A stretch of DNA of 64,000 bases from Alcaligenes faecalis (lineage in GTDB: Bacteria > Pseudomonadota > Gammaproteobacteria > Burkholderiales > Burkholderiaceae_B): the NCBI RefSeq assembly GCF_005311025.1, contig NZ_CP031747.1, positions 3,139,634-3,203,633 on the forward strand, given 5' to 3'. A model generated the notes under the pieces. That model was not told where the DNA came from, searched no databases, and saw only the letters and a list, made by a program, of their open reading frames with translations. Numbering within the stretch: the first letter of the stretch is position 1; every line of letters starts with the position of its first letter. The translations under genes were made by a program, and so were the position numbers. Positions 54,332-64,000 of this stretch are shown piece after piece.

Positions 54332-54368
54332 ACAGGCCGAATTCCTAGGGAAATCGGCCTGTTTTTTT
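54332..54368 (+). terminator. Intrinsic terminator after the amidase gene
   Basis: ACAGGCCGA pairs with TCGGCCTGT, followed by TTTTTTT. The rest of 54244-54582 (339 bases) shows no gene. Confidence 0.88.
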
Positions 54369-54582
54369 GATGAGGCTCCTCACGAAGGCGTCATGCGCCC
54401 GGGTCCGTATTACCGCCAAACCGCCGACGCCACATCTGCACCAACCAGCCGTGATGCTCACACAGTGCAGACTGACGAGCCTTGAAAACTAAACTCACTA
54501 CTGTTTTTTAACACAGCATAAAATGGCGTACTGAAACTCCCGCCTGCACGGCAACACCCCAACTTCACGGCCAGCACACACC

Positions 54583-55140
54583 ATGAATACACAGATTCTT
54601 TTATTGCGCGGCCTCATGCCCACCGGCAAGAACAAGGTCTTGATGGCACCACTACGCGCAGCCCTGGAAGCAGCGGGTCTGAAAGAGGTCCGGACTTATA
54701 TACAAAGCGGCAATGTGATTGTGTCCACAGAGCTGGAACAGCCGGAGTTGGAGCAACTGGTTCACCACACTATCAAGAACAAGCTGGGCGGAGATATTCA
54801 GGTTATCGCCCGAACACCGACTTATTTCATGCGGGTGATGGCGAACAATCCTTTCAAGGACGAAAGCCCCAGCCAGCTATATTTCACCCTGCTGCGCTCC
54901 CCAGCAGATAGCGTCTTGCTGCATGCCTTCCACGCCCTGGAGCACGCACCGGATCAGGTCCGCGTCATTGATGACATCGCCTATATTGTGTGCGCAACCC
55001 GGTATCGAGACCTGAAAGCCAACAATAATTTCATCGAGAGAAAGCTCAAGGTCGTTGCGACGACACGCAACTTCAACACCATGAGCAAGCTGATCGCCTT
55101 GAGTACGGGTAATGAAATAGTGATGAACCCCTCAAGCTAA
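54583..55140 (+). CDS. DUF1697 family protein
   Basis: A 185-residue protein beginning MNTQILLLRGLMPTGKNKVLMAPLRAALEAAG, which matches the DUF1697 opening (LLRGIN..GKNKV.M..LR). YIQSGNVIV near residue 45 is the second family hallmark. Function is unknown. Its 3' end overlaps the convergent kinase gene by nine bases, so transcription of the two may interfere. Confidence 0.88.
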   Translation: MNTQILLLRGLMPTGKNKVLMAPLRAALEAAGLKEVRTYIQSGNVIVSTELEQPELEQLVHHTIKNKLGGDIQVIARTPTYFMRVMANNPFKDESPSQLYFTLLRSPADSVLLHAFHALEHAPDQVRVIDDIAYIVCATRYRDLKANNNFIERKLKVVATTRNFNTMSKLIALSTGNEIVMNPSS

Positions 55141-55965
55141 GGCCCGTCGAGCCAGCGCCGCAACGGCCAACTCTTTATTGGCCTCGGTGCGCAATCCATC
55201 CTCCAGAAACCAGGCAGCTGACAAGGCCGCATGCGCCATGACCCATCTGAGCAAGCGTTGACGCTCCAGCCCTGCAACCTCGATGACTACCGACAACTGC
55301 CGTGCAAAGCGCGCTGGATCGGTGCTCGTTTTAAGATCAGGGTTGCACAGCACATTTACATAGTCGTAATAGCGCTCACCAGTGACGCGCTTGGGATCTA
55401 TTGCCAGCCATCCACGCTGATCGAAATCAAGAATGTTGCTATGGTGCGCATCCCCGTGCAGAACGACCTGATCACGCTGATCTCGCAGCAGCTCATTGGC
55501 CACTAGTGCGCATTCGGCCATCAAACCGCCCTCTTGCTGCGCCATCGGTGCCAGCGATTCAAAAAAATCGCTCAGGGGGCGCAAATTGTCAGGTGGGGCC
55601 GAAGGTCGGTTTGAATGCAATTGCTCAAGGGCACGGCAGATACAGGTCGTCGCTGCATCATCTTCCCCTTCTAAAGCCATGCGCAATAGATCCCTGGAGC
55701 CCGTTGCACGCTCCATCAGCAACGCTCCAGAGTCTGGGTCCAGCGCATATACATGCGCCGCGCCATCACCAGCCCACCATTGCAGCACTTGGCCACCGAT
55801 GCGCTCATCAAGATCTCGTGTGATTTTGATCATCGCCGGCTGCCCCTCCAACTTCCCGGTCAGCCGCACGGGCATCAGATCGCTGGTCGCCGTGCTGAAA
55901 GGCTTGCCAGCGGCCTGCGCCCCCCAGCGTTGGAGAAAGACATTGAATAGGTTGAAGTTGGACAT
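55132..55965 (-). CDS. APH(6)/hydroxyurea-phosphotransferase family kinase
   Basis: A 277-residue kinase from ATG 55965 (a TTG 33 bases earlier is less plausible). VVLHGDAHHSNILDFDQRGWLAIDPKRVTGERYYDY near residue 170-205 carries the catalytic Asp and the metal site, in the spelling of the streptomycin 6-phosphotransferase / hydroxyurea resistance group. ALLMERATGSRDLLRM is the hinge. It could modify an aminoglycoside or a cellular metabolite. The family has many chromosomal members without a resistance phenotype, and nothing mobile is nearby. Confidence 0.82.
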   Translation of the reverse strand: MSNFNLFNVFLQRWGAQAAGKPFSTATSDLMPVRLTGKLEGQPAMIKITRDLDERIGGQVLQWWAGDGAAHVYALDPDSGALLMERATGSRDLLRMALEGEDDAATTCICRALEQLHSNRPSAPPDNLRPLSDFFESLAPMAQQEGGLMAECALVANELLRDQRDQVVLHGDAHHSNILDFDQRGWLAIDPKRVTGERYYDYVNVLCNPDLKTSTDPARFARQLSVVIEVAGLERQRLLRWVMAHAALSAAWFLEDGLRTEANKELAVAALARRALA

Positions 55966-56170
55966 TGCGCTGGTTTTCGTGGAAATCTCTTTAGGCAAAA
56001 GAAAGCCTGGCGTTCGATCATGCCCGACCGCTCATGATCGAAAGCGCCCAGCTTAACTGAGCTTGCCTTATTAATGTGAGTCCAAGTCCAGACACGCACC
56101 AGAATCCGGCGTTTCCCTCCCCCCTACTTCACGCCCCAGGACAAATATGTAACAGCCTGACCCTGGTGCT

Positions 56171-56199
56171 CTTGAAATTAGAAAAGTCGTCCCTATAAT
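56171..56199 (+). promoter_or_regulatory. Sigma-32-type heat-shock promoter of groESL
   Basis: CTTGAAA-N13-CCCTATAAT. Spacing and both boxes fit the RpoH consensus (CTTGAAA, CCCCATNT). It lies directly before the CIRCE element. Confidence 0.75.
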
Positions 56200-56225
56200 T
56201 AGCACTCGAAGGGGTTGAGTGCTAA
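56199..56225 (+). promoter_or_regulatory. CIRCE element (HrcA operator)
   Basis: TTAGCACTC-N9-GAGTGCTAA, a perfect match. HrcA should bind here and repress groESL at low temperature. The hrcA gene is not in the window. Confidence 0.95.
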
Positions 56226-56285
56226 AACGCCTCGCCCCCACAATCGGACCAACAACTAAAGTCATCTTTAAACAGGAGTTTCTCC

Positions 56286-58254
<1,969 letters not shown>

Positions 58255-58322
58255 GCCACTTATCAGCACCCCGATCCGGGCGGAAATTGATCACTTCTGC
58301 CCTGATCGCCACGCTTTTAGTA

Positions 58323-58358
58323 CAAAAACCGGATGGATTTTTCCATCCGGTTTTTTTT
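58323..58358 (+). terminator. Intrinsic terminator of groESL
   Basis: CCGGATGGA pairs with TCCATCCGG, followed by eight T. Confidence 0.92.
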
Positions 58359-58408
58359 CGCCCAAGCAAACCCCTATAATCAGGGCACTTCAATCTGCAG
58401 CGTCCTTC

Positions 58409-58792
58409 ATGTCAGACTCTCCATTCAAAAGCAAAGGCGGTGTTGGTCGCCTGTTCAATGCCCTGCGCTACTCCAGCCAGGGCCTGGCCGCTGCTCTGCG
58501 CCATGAGGCTGCCTTTCGCCAGGAACTGGCGCTGGCTGTCATCCTGACGCCACTGGCATTCTGGCTGGGGCAAACCCCGGCGGAGATTCTGGTCCTGCTG
58601 GGCACACTGGTTTTTGTGCTGGTGGTGGAGCTGCTGAACTCGGCCCTGGAGGCCCTGGCCGACACGATTACCCTGGAGCACCACCCCTTGATCGGGCGGG
58701 CCAAGGATCTGGCCAGTGCTGCCGTGCTGCTGTCCCTTATTTTTGCTGGTGCCGTCTGGCTCAGCTTTTTGTATAGCCGTTTACTTTCCTGA
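58409..58792 (+). CDS. dgkA: Diacylglycerol kinase
   Basis: Small trimeric membrane kinase of 127 residues, starting at ATG 58409; the longer frame to 58217 reads through groEL's terminator. Three helices, with the signature [17 protein letters not shown] holding the catalytic Glu and the conserved EAAFRQEL upstream. It recycles diacylglycerol to phosphatidic acid. pyrF begins five bases after its stop. Confidence 0.93.
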   Translation: MSDSPFKSKGGVGRLFNALRYSSQGLAAALRHEAAFRQELALAVILTPLAFWLGQTPAEILVLLGTLVFVLVVELLNSALEALADTITLEHHPLIGRAKDLASAAVLLSLIFAGAVWLSFLYSRLLS

Positions 58793-58797
58793 TTCCC

Positions 58798-59625
58798 ATG
58801 ACATTCATAGAAAAACTGAACCGTGCCTGGACGGACAACCAATCCATGCTGATGGTGGGTCTGGACCCAGACCCTGCCCGCCTGCCTTTGGAGCTGGCCA
58901 GCAAACCCGGCGCGATTTATGAGTTCTGCAAAGCGATTGTGGACGTCACCGCCGACTACACCTGTGGCATCAAGCCACAGATTGCCTACTTTGCCGCTCA
59001 GGGTGCCGAGGATCAGTTGCAAGACCTGTGCGACTACATTCGCAGCCGCTACCCTCACCTGCCCATCGTTCTGGATGCCAAGCGTGGGGACGTGGGTTCG
59101 ACAGCCGAGCAGTACGCACGCGAAGCCTTTGAGCGCTACCGCGCAGACGCCGTCACCGTCAGCCCCTACATGGGCTTTGACTCGGTAGAGCCGTACCTGG
59201 AGCACAAGGACAAGGGCGTGATCGTGCTGTGCCGCACCTCCAACCCTGGTGGCTCGGACCTGCAATTCATGGAGATGGCCGACGGTACCCCGTTGTACCT
59301 GCACGTAGCCAGCCTGGTGGCAGAGAAATGGAATACAAACGGCCAATGTGCTTTGGTGGTGGGCGCAACCTTCCCCGAGGAAATTGGCAAGGTACGTGCC
59401 CGTATTGGCGATATGCCTTTGCTGGTGCCCGGCATTGGCGCACAAGGTGGCGATGTGGTCGCCACCGTTGCTGCTGGTATGGACTCGCAAGGTAACGGCA
59501 TGATGATCAACTCTTCGCGTGCCATTCTGTACGCCAGCCGAGGCGATGACTGGCGTGATGCGGCACAAGCTGCAGCGATTGCTACACGCAATGCGATTAA
59601 TGATGCGCGAAACAAGCAGCGCTAA
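58798..59625 (+). CDS. pyrF: Orotidine 5'-phosphate decarboxylase (long form)
   Basis: Last step of UMP synthesis. The 275-residue enzyme is of the longer PyrF type, with [13 protein letters not shown] near residue 18 and the catalytic [15 protein letters not shown] near residue 98, holding the Asp/Lys network. Phosphate contacts are in [14 protein letters not shown] near 213. It lies five bases after dgkA, so they form a unit. Confidence 0.95.
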   Translation: MTFIEKLNRAWTDNQSMLMVGLDPDPARLPLELASKPGAIYEFCKAIVDVTADYTCGIKPQIAYFAAQGAEDQLQDLCDYIRSRYPHLPIVLDAKRGDVGSTAEQYAREAFERYRADAVTVSPYMGFDSVEPYLEHKDKGVIVLCRTSNPGGSDLQFMEMADGTPLYLHVASLVAEKWNTNGQCALVVGATFPEEIGKVRARIGDMPLLVPGIGAQGGDVVATVAAGMDSQGNGMMINSSRAILYASRGDDWRDAAQAAAIATRNAINDARNKQR

Positions 59626-59680
59626 TTGACTGCCCTTCCCCGGTTTGAAAACAGACCGGGGATACAGAGTCCAAGCTTGT

Positions 59681-59714
59681 AGCGACAGCGGCAGCGACAG
59701 CGACAGCGACAGCA
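59681..59714. repeat. Hexanucleotide microsatellite (AGCGAC)n
   Basis: About five AGCGAC units, one with a CGG interruption, in the intergenic region behind pyrF. A weak hairpin CCCCGGT/ACCGGGG precedes it at 59638-59661. Confidence 0.7.
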
Positions 59715-59730
59715 ATTAGTGTAGATACAA

Positions 59731-59778
59731 GAAAGCCCCACTCACTTGGATTCAAACCAAAGTGAGTGGGGCTTCTTA
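59731..59778. terminator. Bidirectional intrinsic terminator after pyrF
   Basis: AGCCCCACTCACTT pairs with AAGTGAGTGGGGCT; T-rich sequence lies on the plus side (CTTCTTATTTATT) and TTTCTTG on the minus side. Confidence 0.85.
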
Positions 59779-60013
59779 TTTATTAAGCTATGACCGATAG
59801 GACCCGCTCAGGCTCAGTTGAGCCTTAAGCGTGGGAGCAGCTTCCCCCCTACTGAGTCACGAGGCCTAGGCCAGGGTCTGACCTGTATTTCAGGTAGCAG
59901 GGGCGGTGTCAATCAGACACTACTTCTGCCACAAGTCCAAACGCTAAACTAGGCCTGCGCCTCGACTCTGACACTGGTTCAAATTCTGGTTTGGCTTTGG
60001 CTTTTAACCCTAG
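59779..60013. other. Gene-free interval with short palindromes
   Basis: AGGCTCA-GT-TGAGCCT (59810-59825), GAGGCCTAG with CTAGGC further right, CCTGTATTTCAGG and GTGTC-AATCA-GACAC are present. No ORF can be supported. The nested repeats may fold, but no family was recognised. Confidence 0.5.
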
Positions 60014-61282
60014 TCAAGCCTGGTTCCGGTTGCGCCACTGCTTCAGCTCCGGGTTATCCGCTCCCAGCAAACTCTCCAGCGCCTGCTCGGTATGCTCGCC
60101 CAATTGTGGCGGAGCCATACGGTAGGACACCGGACTGTCAGAGAAGCGCATGGGGCTGGCCGTCATGCTGACCTTGCCGGCCTGGCTGTGGTCCAGCTCG
60201 ATACGCATATTCCGGGCCTGAACCTGCGGGTGCGAGAACACGCCGTGCAGATCATTGATAGGTCCAGCTGGCACACCGATCTTATCCAGTGCTTCCAGCC
60301 AGTAAGCGCTAGGATGCTGTTGCATCGCGGCACTCAGGATCTGCTCCAGCTCATCCCTGTGCTTGACCCGCTGACTGTTAATGTTGAAACGCGAATCCTC
60401 AACAATTTCCGGGTGTCCAATTGCTTCGCAATAAGCCGCGAACTGACGGTTATTGCCGATAGCCACAATGATGTGGCCATCGGCCGTCGGGAACACCTGA
60501 TAGGGCACCAGATTCTGATGGGCATTACCGGCTCGCTTCGGTGCCTGCCCACTGACCAGATAATTCATGTTCTGGTTCGCCAGCATGGCTACCTGACAGT
60601 CCAGCAAGGCAATGTCGATATGCTGCCCCAAACCACTGCGTGAGCGTTCAAACAAGGCGGCCAGAATGCTGCTGGTGGCATACATGCCCGTCATCAAGTC
60701 CGCGACGGCAACCCCCGCTTTCTGGGGACCACCGCCGGGCTTGTCATCACGCTCGCCCGTCAAGCTCATCATGCCGCCCATGGCCTGGATCATGAAGTCA
60801 TAACCCGGACGCTCGGCATAAGGGCCTGTCTGGCCAAAGCCGGTAATCGAGCAATAAATCAGGCGAGGGTTAATCTCTTTCAAGCTGGCGTAGTCCAGGC
60901 CGTATTTAGCCAGCCCCCCCACCTTGAAGTTCTCCACCAGAATGTCGCATTCCCGTGCCATGGCACGCACCACATCCGCCCCTTCCTGGCTGGCAATATC
61001 CAGGCTGATCGACTGCTTGTTACGGTTGGCCGACAAGTAATAGGCCGCTTCCGCCGTATCTTCCTTTTCAGGTGTCTGCAAAAAGGGCGGGCCCCAGGCG
61101 CGGGTATCATCGCCGGTTTCGGGTCGCTCTATCTTGTAGACATTGGCCCCCAGGTCGGCCAGGTTCTGTGTGCACCATGGGCCAGCCAGAATGCGTGTCA
61201 GATCCAGAACCCGGATACCATCCAAAGGGGCAGGACGCGTCGCCTGCGAGGCGTGCTGATCGCTCACGTTACAGTGCTCCAT
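60014..61282 (-). CDS. CaiB/BaiF family (class III) CoA-transferase
   Basis: A 422-residue enzyme that moves CoA between organic acids. GIRVLDLTRILAGPWCTQNLADLGANVYKIERPETGDDTRAWGPPF is the canonical N-terminal block. Asp in AVADLMTGMYATSSILAAL near residue 197 is the catalytic carboxylate, and NLVPYQVFPTADGHIIVAIGNNRQF a conserved core. Substrate unknown. It is next to a Bug receptor gene (10 bases away), as often in Alcaligenaceae. Confidence 0.92.
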   Translation of the reverse strand: MEHCNVSDQHASQATRPAPLDGIRVLDLTRILAGPWCTQNLADLGANVYKIERPETGDDTRAWGPPFLQTPEKEDTAEAAYYLSANRNKQSISLDIASQEGADVVRAMARECDILVENFKVGGLAKYGLDYASLKEINPRLIYCSITGFGQTGPYAERPGYDFMIQAMGGMMSLTGERDDKPGGGPQKAGVAVADLMTGMYATSSILAALFERSRSGLGQHIDIALLDCQVAMLANQNMNYLVSGQAPKRAGNAHQNLVPYQVFPTADGHIIVAIGNNRQFAAYCEAIGHPEIVEDSRFNINSQRVKHRDELEQILSAAMQQHPSAYWLEALDKIGVPAGPINDLHGVFSHPQVQARNMRIELDHSQAGKVSMTASPMRFSDSPVSYRMAPPQLGEHTEQALESLLGADNPELKQWRNRNQA

Positions 61283-61292
61283 TCAAAAACAA

Positions 61293-62279
61293 TTAGTCCA
61301 GCGTGATATTGGCTTGCTTGATCAGGCTGCCCAATTTCTCGTCTTCCTGACGCAGGAACTCGGCGTACTCGGCAGGGGTGGAGGAAATGATGTCCACGCC
61401 CTGACGACGGAAGGTTTCAACAAACTCGCTGTTCTCGCTGACGGTTTTCATGGCCTGGCTCAGGCGATCAATAATTTCAGTAGGCGTGCCGCTGCTGACG
61501 TGGAAACCAAACCAGGCTGTCACGTTATAGCCCTGGTTCAGGCCCAACTCTGCAAAGGTTGGAACCTCTGGCAACAAGGAGGAACGCTCCGGACCGGACA
61601 CAGCCAGGGGACGCACAGTATTGGCGTTGATGTGCGTAATTGCGGTGCCCATGCTGTCGAACATGAAGGAGATGTGGCCACCCAGCAGATCAGTCATGGC
61701 AGGTGCGCTGCCACGGTAAGGAGCGTGGATGACGTCGATATTGGCCATCGTGGTAAAGGCGGCGGCCGACAGGTGCGAGGACGAACCATTACCAAAGGAA
61801 GCGTAAGTCAGATCATCGGGCTTGGCGCGAGCATGGCTGATCAACTCTTCGCCCGTATTGAACGGGCTTTGCTTGGCGTTCACCACCAGCACGTTCTGCC
61901 CTTCCGCCACCAGAGAAACAGCAGCCAGATCCTGCGCCGGATCGTAAGGCAGTTTCTTGTAAAGGTGGTTGTTCACCACGGCCTGACCAACCGCGGCCAG
62001 CAAGACGGTATAGCCATCGGGGGCAGATTTCGCGACGAAGTCCGTAGCGATAATGCCGCTGGCGCCGGGCTTGTTTTCCACAATGATGATCTGGCCCAGA
62101 TCCTTGGACAGTTGCTGCGCGACACCTCGGGCAATCACGTCAGTCACACCGCCCGGCGTAAAGGGCACAACCAGACGGATAGGCTTGTCCGGATACGCGG
62201 CTTGCGCGCCCAAGGAACAAAACAACAAACCCATTCCGGCCAGCAGAGGAGCCACTTTACGGGCTAGAATTTTTTTCAT
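61293..62279 (-). CDS. Bug-family (TctC-type) tripartite tricarboxylate receptor
   Basis: Periplasmic binding protein, 328 residues, with a Sec signal MKKILARKVAPLLAGMGLLF and cleavage at AQAAYP. YPDKPIRLVVPFTPGGVTDVIAR is the Bug signature, with IIVENKPGASGIIATDFVAKSAPDGYT and PYRGSAPAMTDLLGGHISFMFD after it. Bug proteins are numerous in this family, and many have no own permease. It could deliver ligand to TctBA at 5 kb, but specificity is unknown. A twin-operator region separates it from iclR. Confidence 0.93.
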   Translation of the reverse strand: MKKILARKVAPLLAGMGLLFCSLGAQAAYPDKPIRLVVPFTPGGVTDVIARGVAQQLSKDLGQIIIVENKPGASGIIATDFVAKSAPDGYTVLLAAVGQAVVNNHLYKKLPYDPAQDLAAVSLVAEGQNVLVVNAKQSPFNTGEELISHARAKPDDLTYASFGNGSSSHLSAAAFTTMANIDVIHAPYRGSAPAMTDLLGGHISFMFDSMGTAITHINANTVRPLAVSGPERSSLLPEVPTFAELGLNQGYNVTAWFGFHVSSGTPTEIIDRLSQAMKTVSENSEFVETFRRQGVDIISSTPAEYAEFLRQEDEKLGSLIKQANITLD

Positions 62280-62300
62280 GAATCACTCCAAACTTATTTT

Positions 62301-62315
62301 GTCCGATAATCGAAC
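62301..62315. promoter_or_regulatory. Near-palindrome GTCCG-ATAAT-CGAAC before the Bug gene
   Basis: Twenty-one bases upstream of the Bug receptor start; one mismatch to a perfect 5-5-5 palindrome. It is the twin of the site at 62386-62400 and lies exactly 85 bases from it. Confidence 0.6.
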
Positions 62316-62385
62316 TTGATTATTAAATTGCTAAGTCTTGTTTTTTTTACAATTTATCATCGATAATTCTTGTTAATCCCATCGA

Positions 62386-62400
62386 GTTCGCTAATCGAAC
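62386..62400. promoter_or_regulatory. Palindrome GTTCG-CTAAT-CGAAC before the iclR gene
   Basis: A perfect 5-5-5 palindrome 28 bases upstream of the regulator start, sharing AATCGAAC with its twin. Size and position fit an IclR-family operator for autoregulation and control of the divergent operon. Confidence 0.65.
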
Positions 62401-62428
62401 AAAACTAGACCTTGCCACTTACTGAGCA

Positions 62429-63229
62429 ATGACGACGAATAAAGAGACAAGCCCTACCGCCAGCAGCTACAAAGGCGATCCGGACTACATGCAATCGCTA
62501 GCCCGTGGTTTGCAGGTGATTACGGCTTTTTCAGACAGAAGGCGGCCATTGCGGGCCGCAGAAATTGCCCTGAAAACGGGTCTGGCACGGGCGGTGGTGC
62601 AGCGCTGCCTCTACACGCTGCAAGCCCTGGGCTATGCAGAGCAGGAAGGTCCGTTCTGGAAGCTGCGTCCGGCGATTTTGCAGCTGGGCCATGCCTACTT
62701 TTCTTCGACCTCCATTGTCAGTCTGGCCCAGCCCATACTGGACGACCTGAGTGACCGCGTCGGTGAAACCTGTGCACTGGCCTTGCTGGATGGAGACGAA
62801 ATTCTGTATCTGGCACGCGCCCAACGACAGCGTGTACTGACTGTGTCTTTGGGCCTGGGTAGCCGCCTGCCTGCTCACTGCACCTCTATCGGGCGAATGA
62901 TGCTGTCGCAGTTGCCGCAAAGCAGGCTGGATGCCTACCTGGAGCTGGCTCCCTTCAAGATCATGACGCAATACACCGCCCATACTCGCGAGGCTTTGCT
63001 GCGCGAATTGAAGGAGGTACAGGCAAAGGATTATTCCTTGATCAAGGAAGAACTGGAACTGGGTCTAACGGCAATTGGCGTACCCGTGCGCAGTGCCAGC
63101 GGGCGCGTTGTGGCCGGGATGAGCATCAGCATCAAGGACTGGCAGGATACGGAAGAGAAACTGATCCAGCGCTGCCTGCCCGAACTACGTTCGAGCGCCA
63201 GGCAGCTGGGTTTGATGTTGCCGGCCTGA
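62429..63229 (+). CDS. IclR-family transcriptional regulator
   Basis: A 266-residue regulator. N-terminal wHTH: SLARGLQVITAFSDRRRPLRAAEIALKTGLARAVVQRCLYTLQALGYAEQ; effector domain from about residue 90 with LPAHCTSIGRMMLSQLP near residue 148. Style is near PcaR/PobR. Divergent from the Bug-CoA-transferase operon; convergent with pncC, four bases between stops. Confidence 0.92.
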   Translation: MTTNKETSPTASSYKGDPDYMQSLARGLQVITAFSDRRRPLRAAEIALKTGLARAVVQRCLYTLQALGYAEQEGPFWKLRPAILQLGHAYFSSTSIVSLAQPILDDLSDRVGETCALALLDGDEILYLARAQRQRVLTVSLGLGSRLPAHCTSIGRMMLSQLPQSRLDAYLELAPFKIMTQYTAHTREALLRELKEVQAKDYSLIKEELELGLTAIGVPVRSASGRVVAGMSISIKDWQDTEEKLIQRCLPELRSSARQLGLMLPA

Positions 63230-63233
63230 GCAA

Positions 63234-63740
63234 TCAGGCGGGATTGAGCATGGTCAGCGCACTGGCCAAGGCGTATTCCACGGCCTGCTGACGGATTTGG
63301 GCCCGGTCTCCATCAAAGATACGAGCAGAGGCGCGGGTCACAATGCCATCACCCCGGCGCTGTGCAAAACCGAAGCACACCAGGCCAACCGGCTTGCCCG
63401 CCGTGGCTCCATCCGGACCGGCAATGCCGGTCGTGGAAATAGCCAGTTCCGCATCTGCAGTGGCTTCCAGCGCACCCGCCGCCATTTCCATGGCGGTTTC
63501 CTCGCTGACCGCGCCAAAACGATCCAGGGTGTCCTGGTTCACGCCCAGTTCCTGAACCTTGGCCTTATTGCTGTAAGTGACCAGACCGCGCTCGAACCAG
63601 GCGCTGGAGCCGGGCAGGTCCGTCAGGGCAGCAGCCAGCAGGCCACCGGTACATGACTCGGCGCAGGCCACCATCCAGCCGCGATCTTTAAGGGCTCGCC
63701 CCAGGGCCAGGGCGGCATTGCCGTGCTCGTAATCGCTCAT
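63234..63740 (-). CDS. pncC: Nicotinamide-nucleotide amidohydrolase PncC (CinA C-terminal domain)
   Basis: Deamidates nicotinamide mononucleotide in NAD recycling. The ATG at 63740 gives 168 residues (the frame is open to 63812, inside pgpA). CAESCTGGLLAAALTDLPGSSAWFERGLVTYSN and GIAGPDGATAGKPVGLV are the CinA-C signatures. Single-domain form, without the N-terminal CinA part. It overlaps pgpA by ATGA. Confidence 0.93.
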   Translation of the reverse strand: MSDYEHGNAALALGRALKDRGWMVACAESCTGGLLAAALTDLPGSSAWFERGLVTYSNKAKVQELGVNQDTLDRFGAVSEETAMEMAAGALEATADAELAISTTGIAGPDGATAGKPVGLVCFGFAQRRGDGIVTRASARIFDGDRAQIRQQAVEYALASALTMLNPA

Positions 63741-64000
63741 GAGAAAACTCCAAAACGTACCAAGACAGCCATCAGCAACAAGGTATAGCCTGCCGCCAGG
63801 AGATCGTCCCACATAACGCCAAAACCATTATGCAGACGACGATCAAAATAGCGGATTGGCGGTGGTTTGAGAATATCAAAGAAACGAAATAAAACGAATG
63901 CGATGCCCTGTGCAAGCCAGGTCTGCGGAATCAGCCACAGCACCAGCCAAAAGGCGACCATCTCATCCCAATTCATGCCGCTGTGATCGGACACGCCCAG
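63737..64000 (-). CDS. pgpA: Phosphatidylglycerophosphatase A, 5' part missing
   Basis: Dephosphorylates phosphatidylglycerol phosphate in the inner membrane. Only the last 87 residues are in the window; the frame is open beyond base 64000, so the GTG at 63994 is internal. SDHSGMNWDEMVAFWLVLW and FRFFDILKPPPIRYFDRRLHNGFGVMWDDLLAAGY are typical of PgpA's C-terminal half. Translation of pncC is coupled by a four-base overlap. Confidence 0.9.
   Translation of the reverse strand: MGVSDHSGMNWDEMVAFWLVLWLIPQTWLAQGIAFVLFRFFDILKPPPIRYFDRRLHNGFGVMWDDLLAAGYTLLLMAVLVRFGVFS

Noticed and set aside
55132-55965. APH-like kinase considered as part of a mobile resistance island
   Set aside because: No transposase, integrase or repeats around it; flanking genes are ordinary chromosomal ones.

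Overview
The window looks like an ordinary chromosomal segment of a betaproteobacterium of the family Alcaligenaceae, most likely Alcaligenes or a close relative. The grounds are the tripartite-tricarboxylate (TctA/TctB/Bug) transport genes typical of this family, the order lgt / 6S-like RNA / zapA, the tol-pal cluster, an HrcA-type CIRCE element with a sigma-32 promoter on groESL, and a base composition I judge by eye to be in the mid-to-high 50s % G+C. The genus is inference; no rRNA gene is present to settle it. Both ends cut genes: a YeeE/YedE transporter on the left and pgpA on the right.

Layout. 0-4.5 kb: sulfur transporter end, a 54-codon membrane ORF, a nucleoside-recognition membrane protein, cytochrome c-msrA, lgt, a candidate 6S RNA and zapA with a coiled-coil partner. 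4.5-16 kb: tctBA without a receptor gene, a four-gene importer/oxidoreductase region, a hydroxyisobutyrate-dehydrogenase-like enzyme, and rppH overlapping a TctD/TctE-like two-component system. 16-23.4 kb: proS and ybgC-tolQRAB-pal-cpoB (envelope constriction). 23.5-33.8 kb: hydrolase, copper chaperone, thioesterase, MATE pump, a BMP-type nucleoside importer operon, a Pmp3 peptide, a meso-diaminopimelate dehydrogenase and a LysE-family exporter. 34-40 kb: acetyl-CoA hydrolase/transferase with a divergent LysR, a gene-poor 1.2 kb island, then ahpC-ahpF behind an OxyR-like site. 40-48 kb: MocR regulator divergent from a DMT transporter, cysH-cysD-cysN (APS reduction route), pta-ackA. 48-56 kb: NTF2-like protein, LysR/pirin pair, a diguanylate cyclase, an amidase, DUF1697 and an APH(6)-like kinase. 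56-64 kb: groESL, dgkA, pyrF, a CaiB CoA-transferase with a Bug receptor divergent from an IclR regulator, pncC and pgpA.

The most unusual content is non-coding. Three copies of a 224-231 bp nested palindrome (36831-37060, 37539-37762 inverted, 50933-51163) share conserved linker and loop sequences. Their stems differ in sequence but remain base-paired by compensatory changes. The outer arms are perfect 25, 27 and 26 bp inverted repeats that are unrelated between copies. This is what selection on a folded nucleic acid would leave, and I do not recognise the family.

Other regulatory DNA can be read directly: CIRCE plus sigma-32 at groES, a four-block OxyR-like site at ahpC, twin 15-bp palindromes between iclR and the Bug gene, direct repeats between mocR and its transporter, and a 17-bp palindrome before the diguanylate cyclase. 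No rRNA, tRNA, CRISPR array, prophage or insertion sequence was seen.
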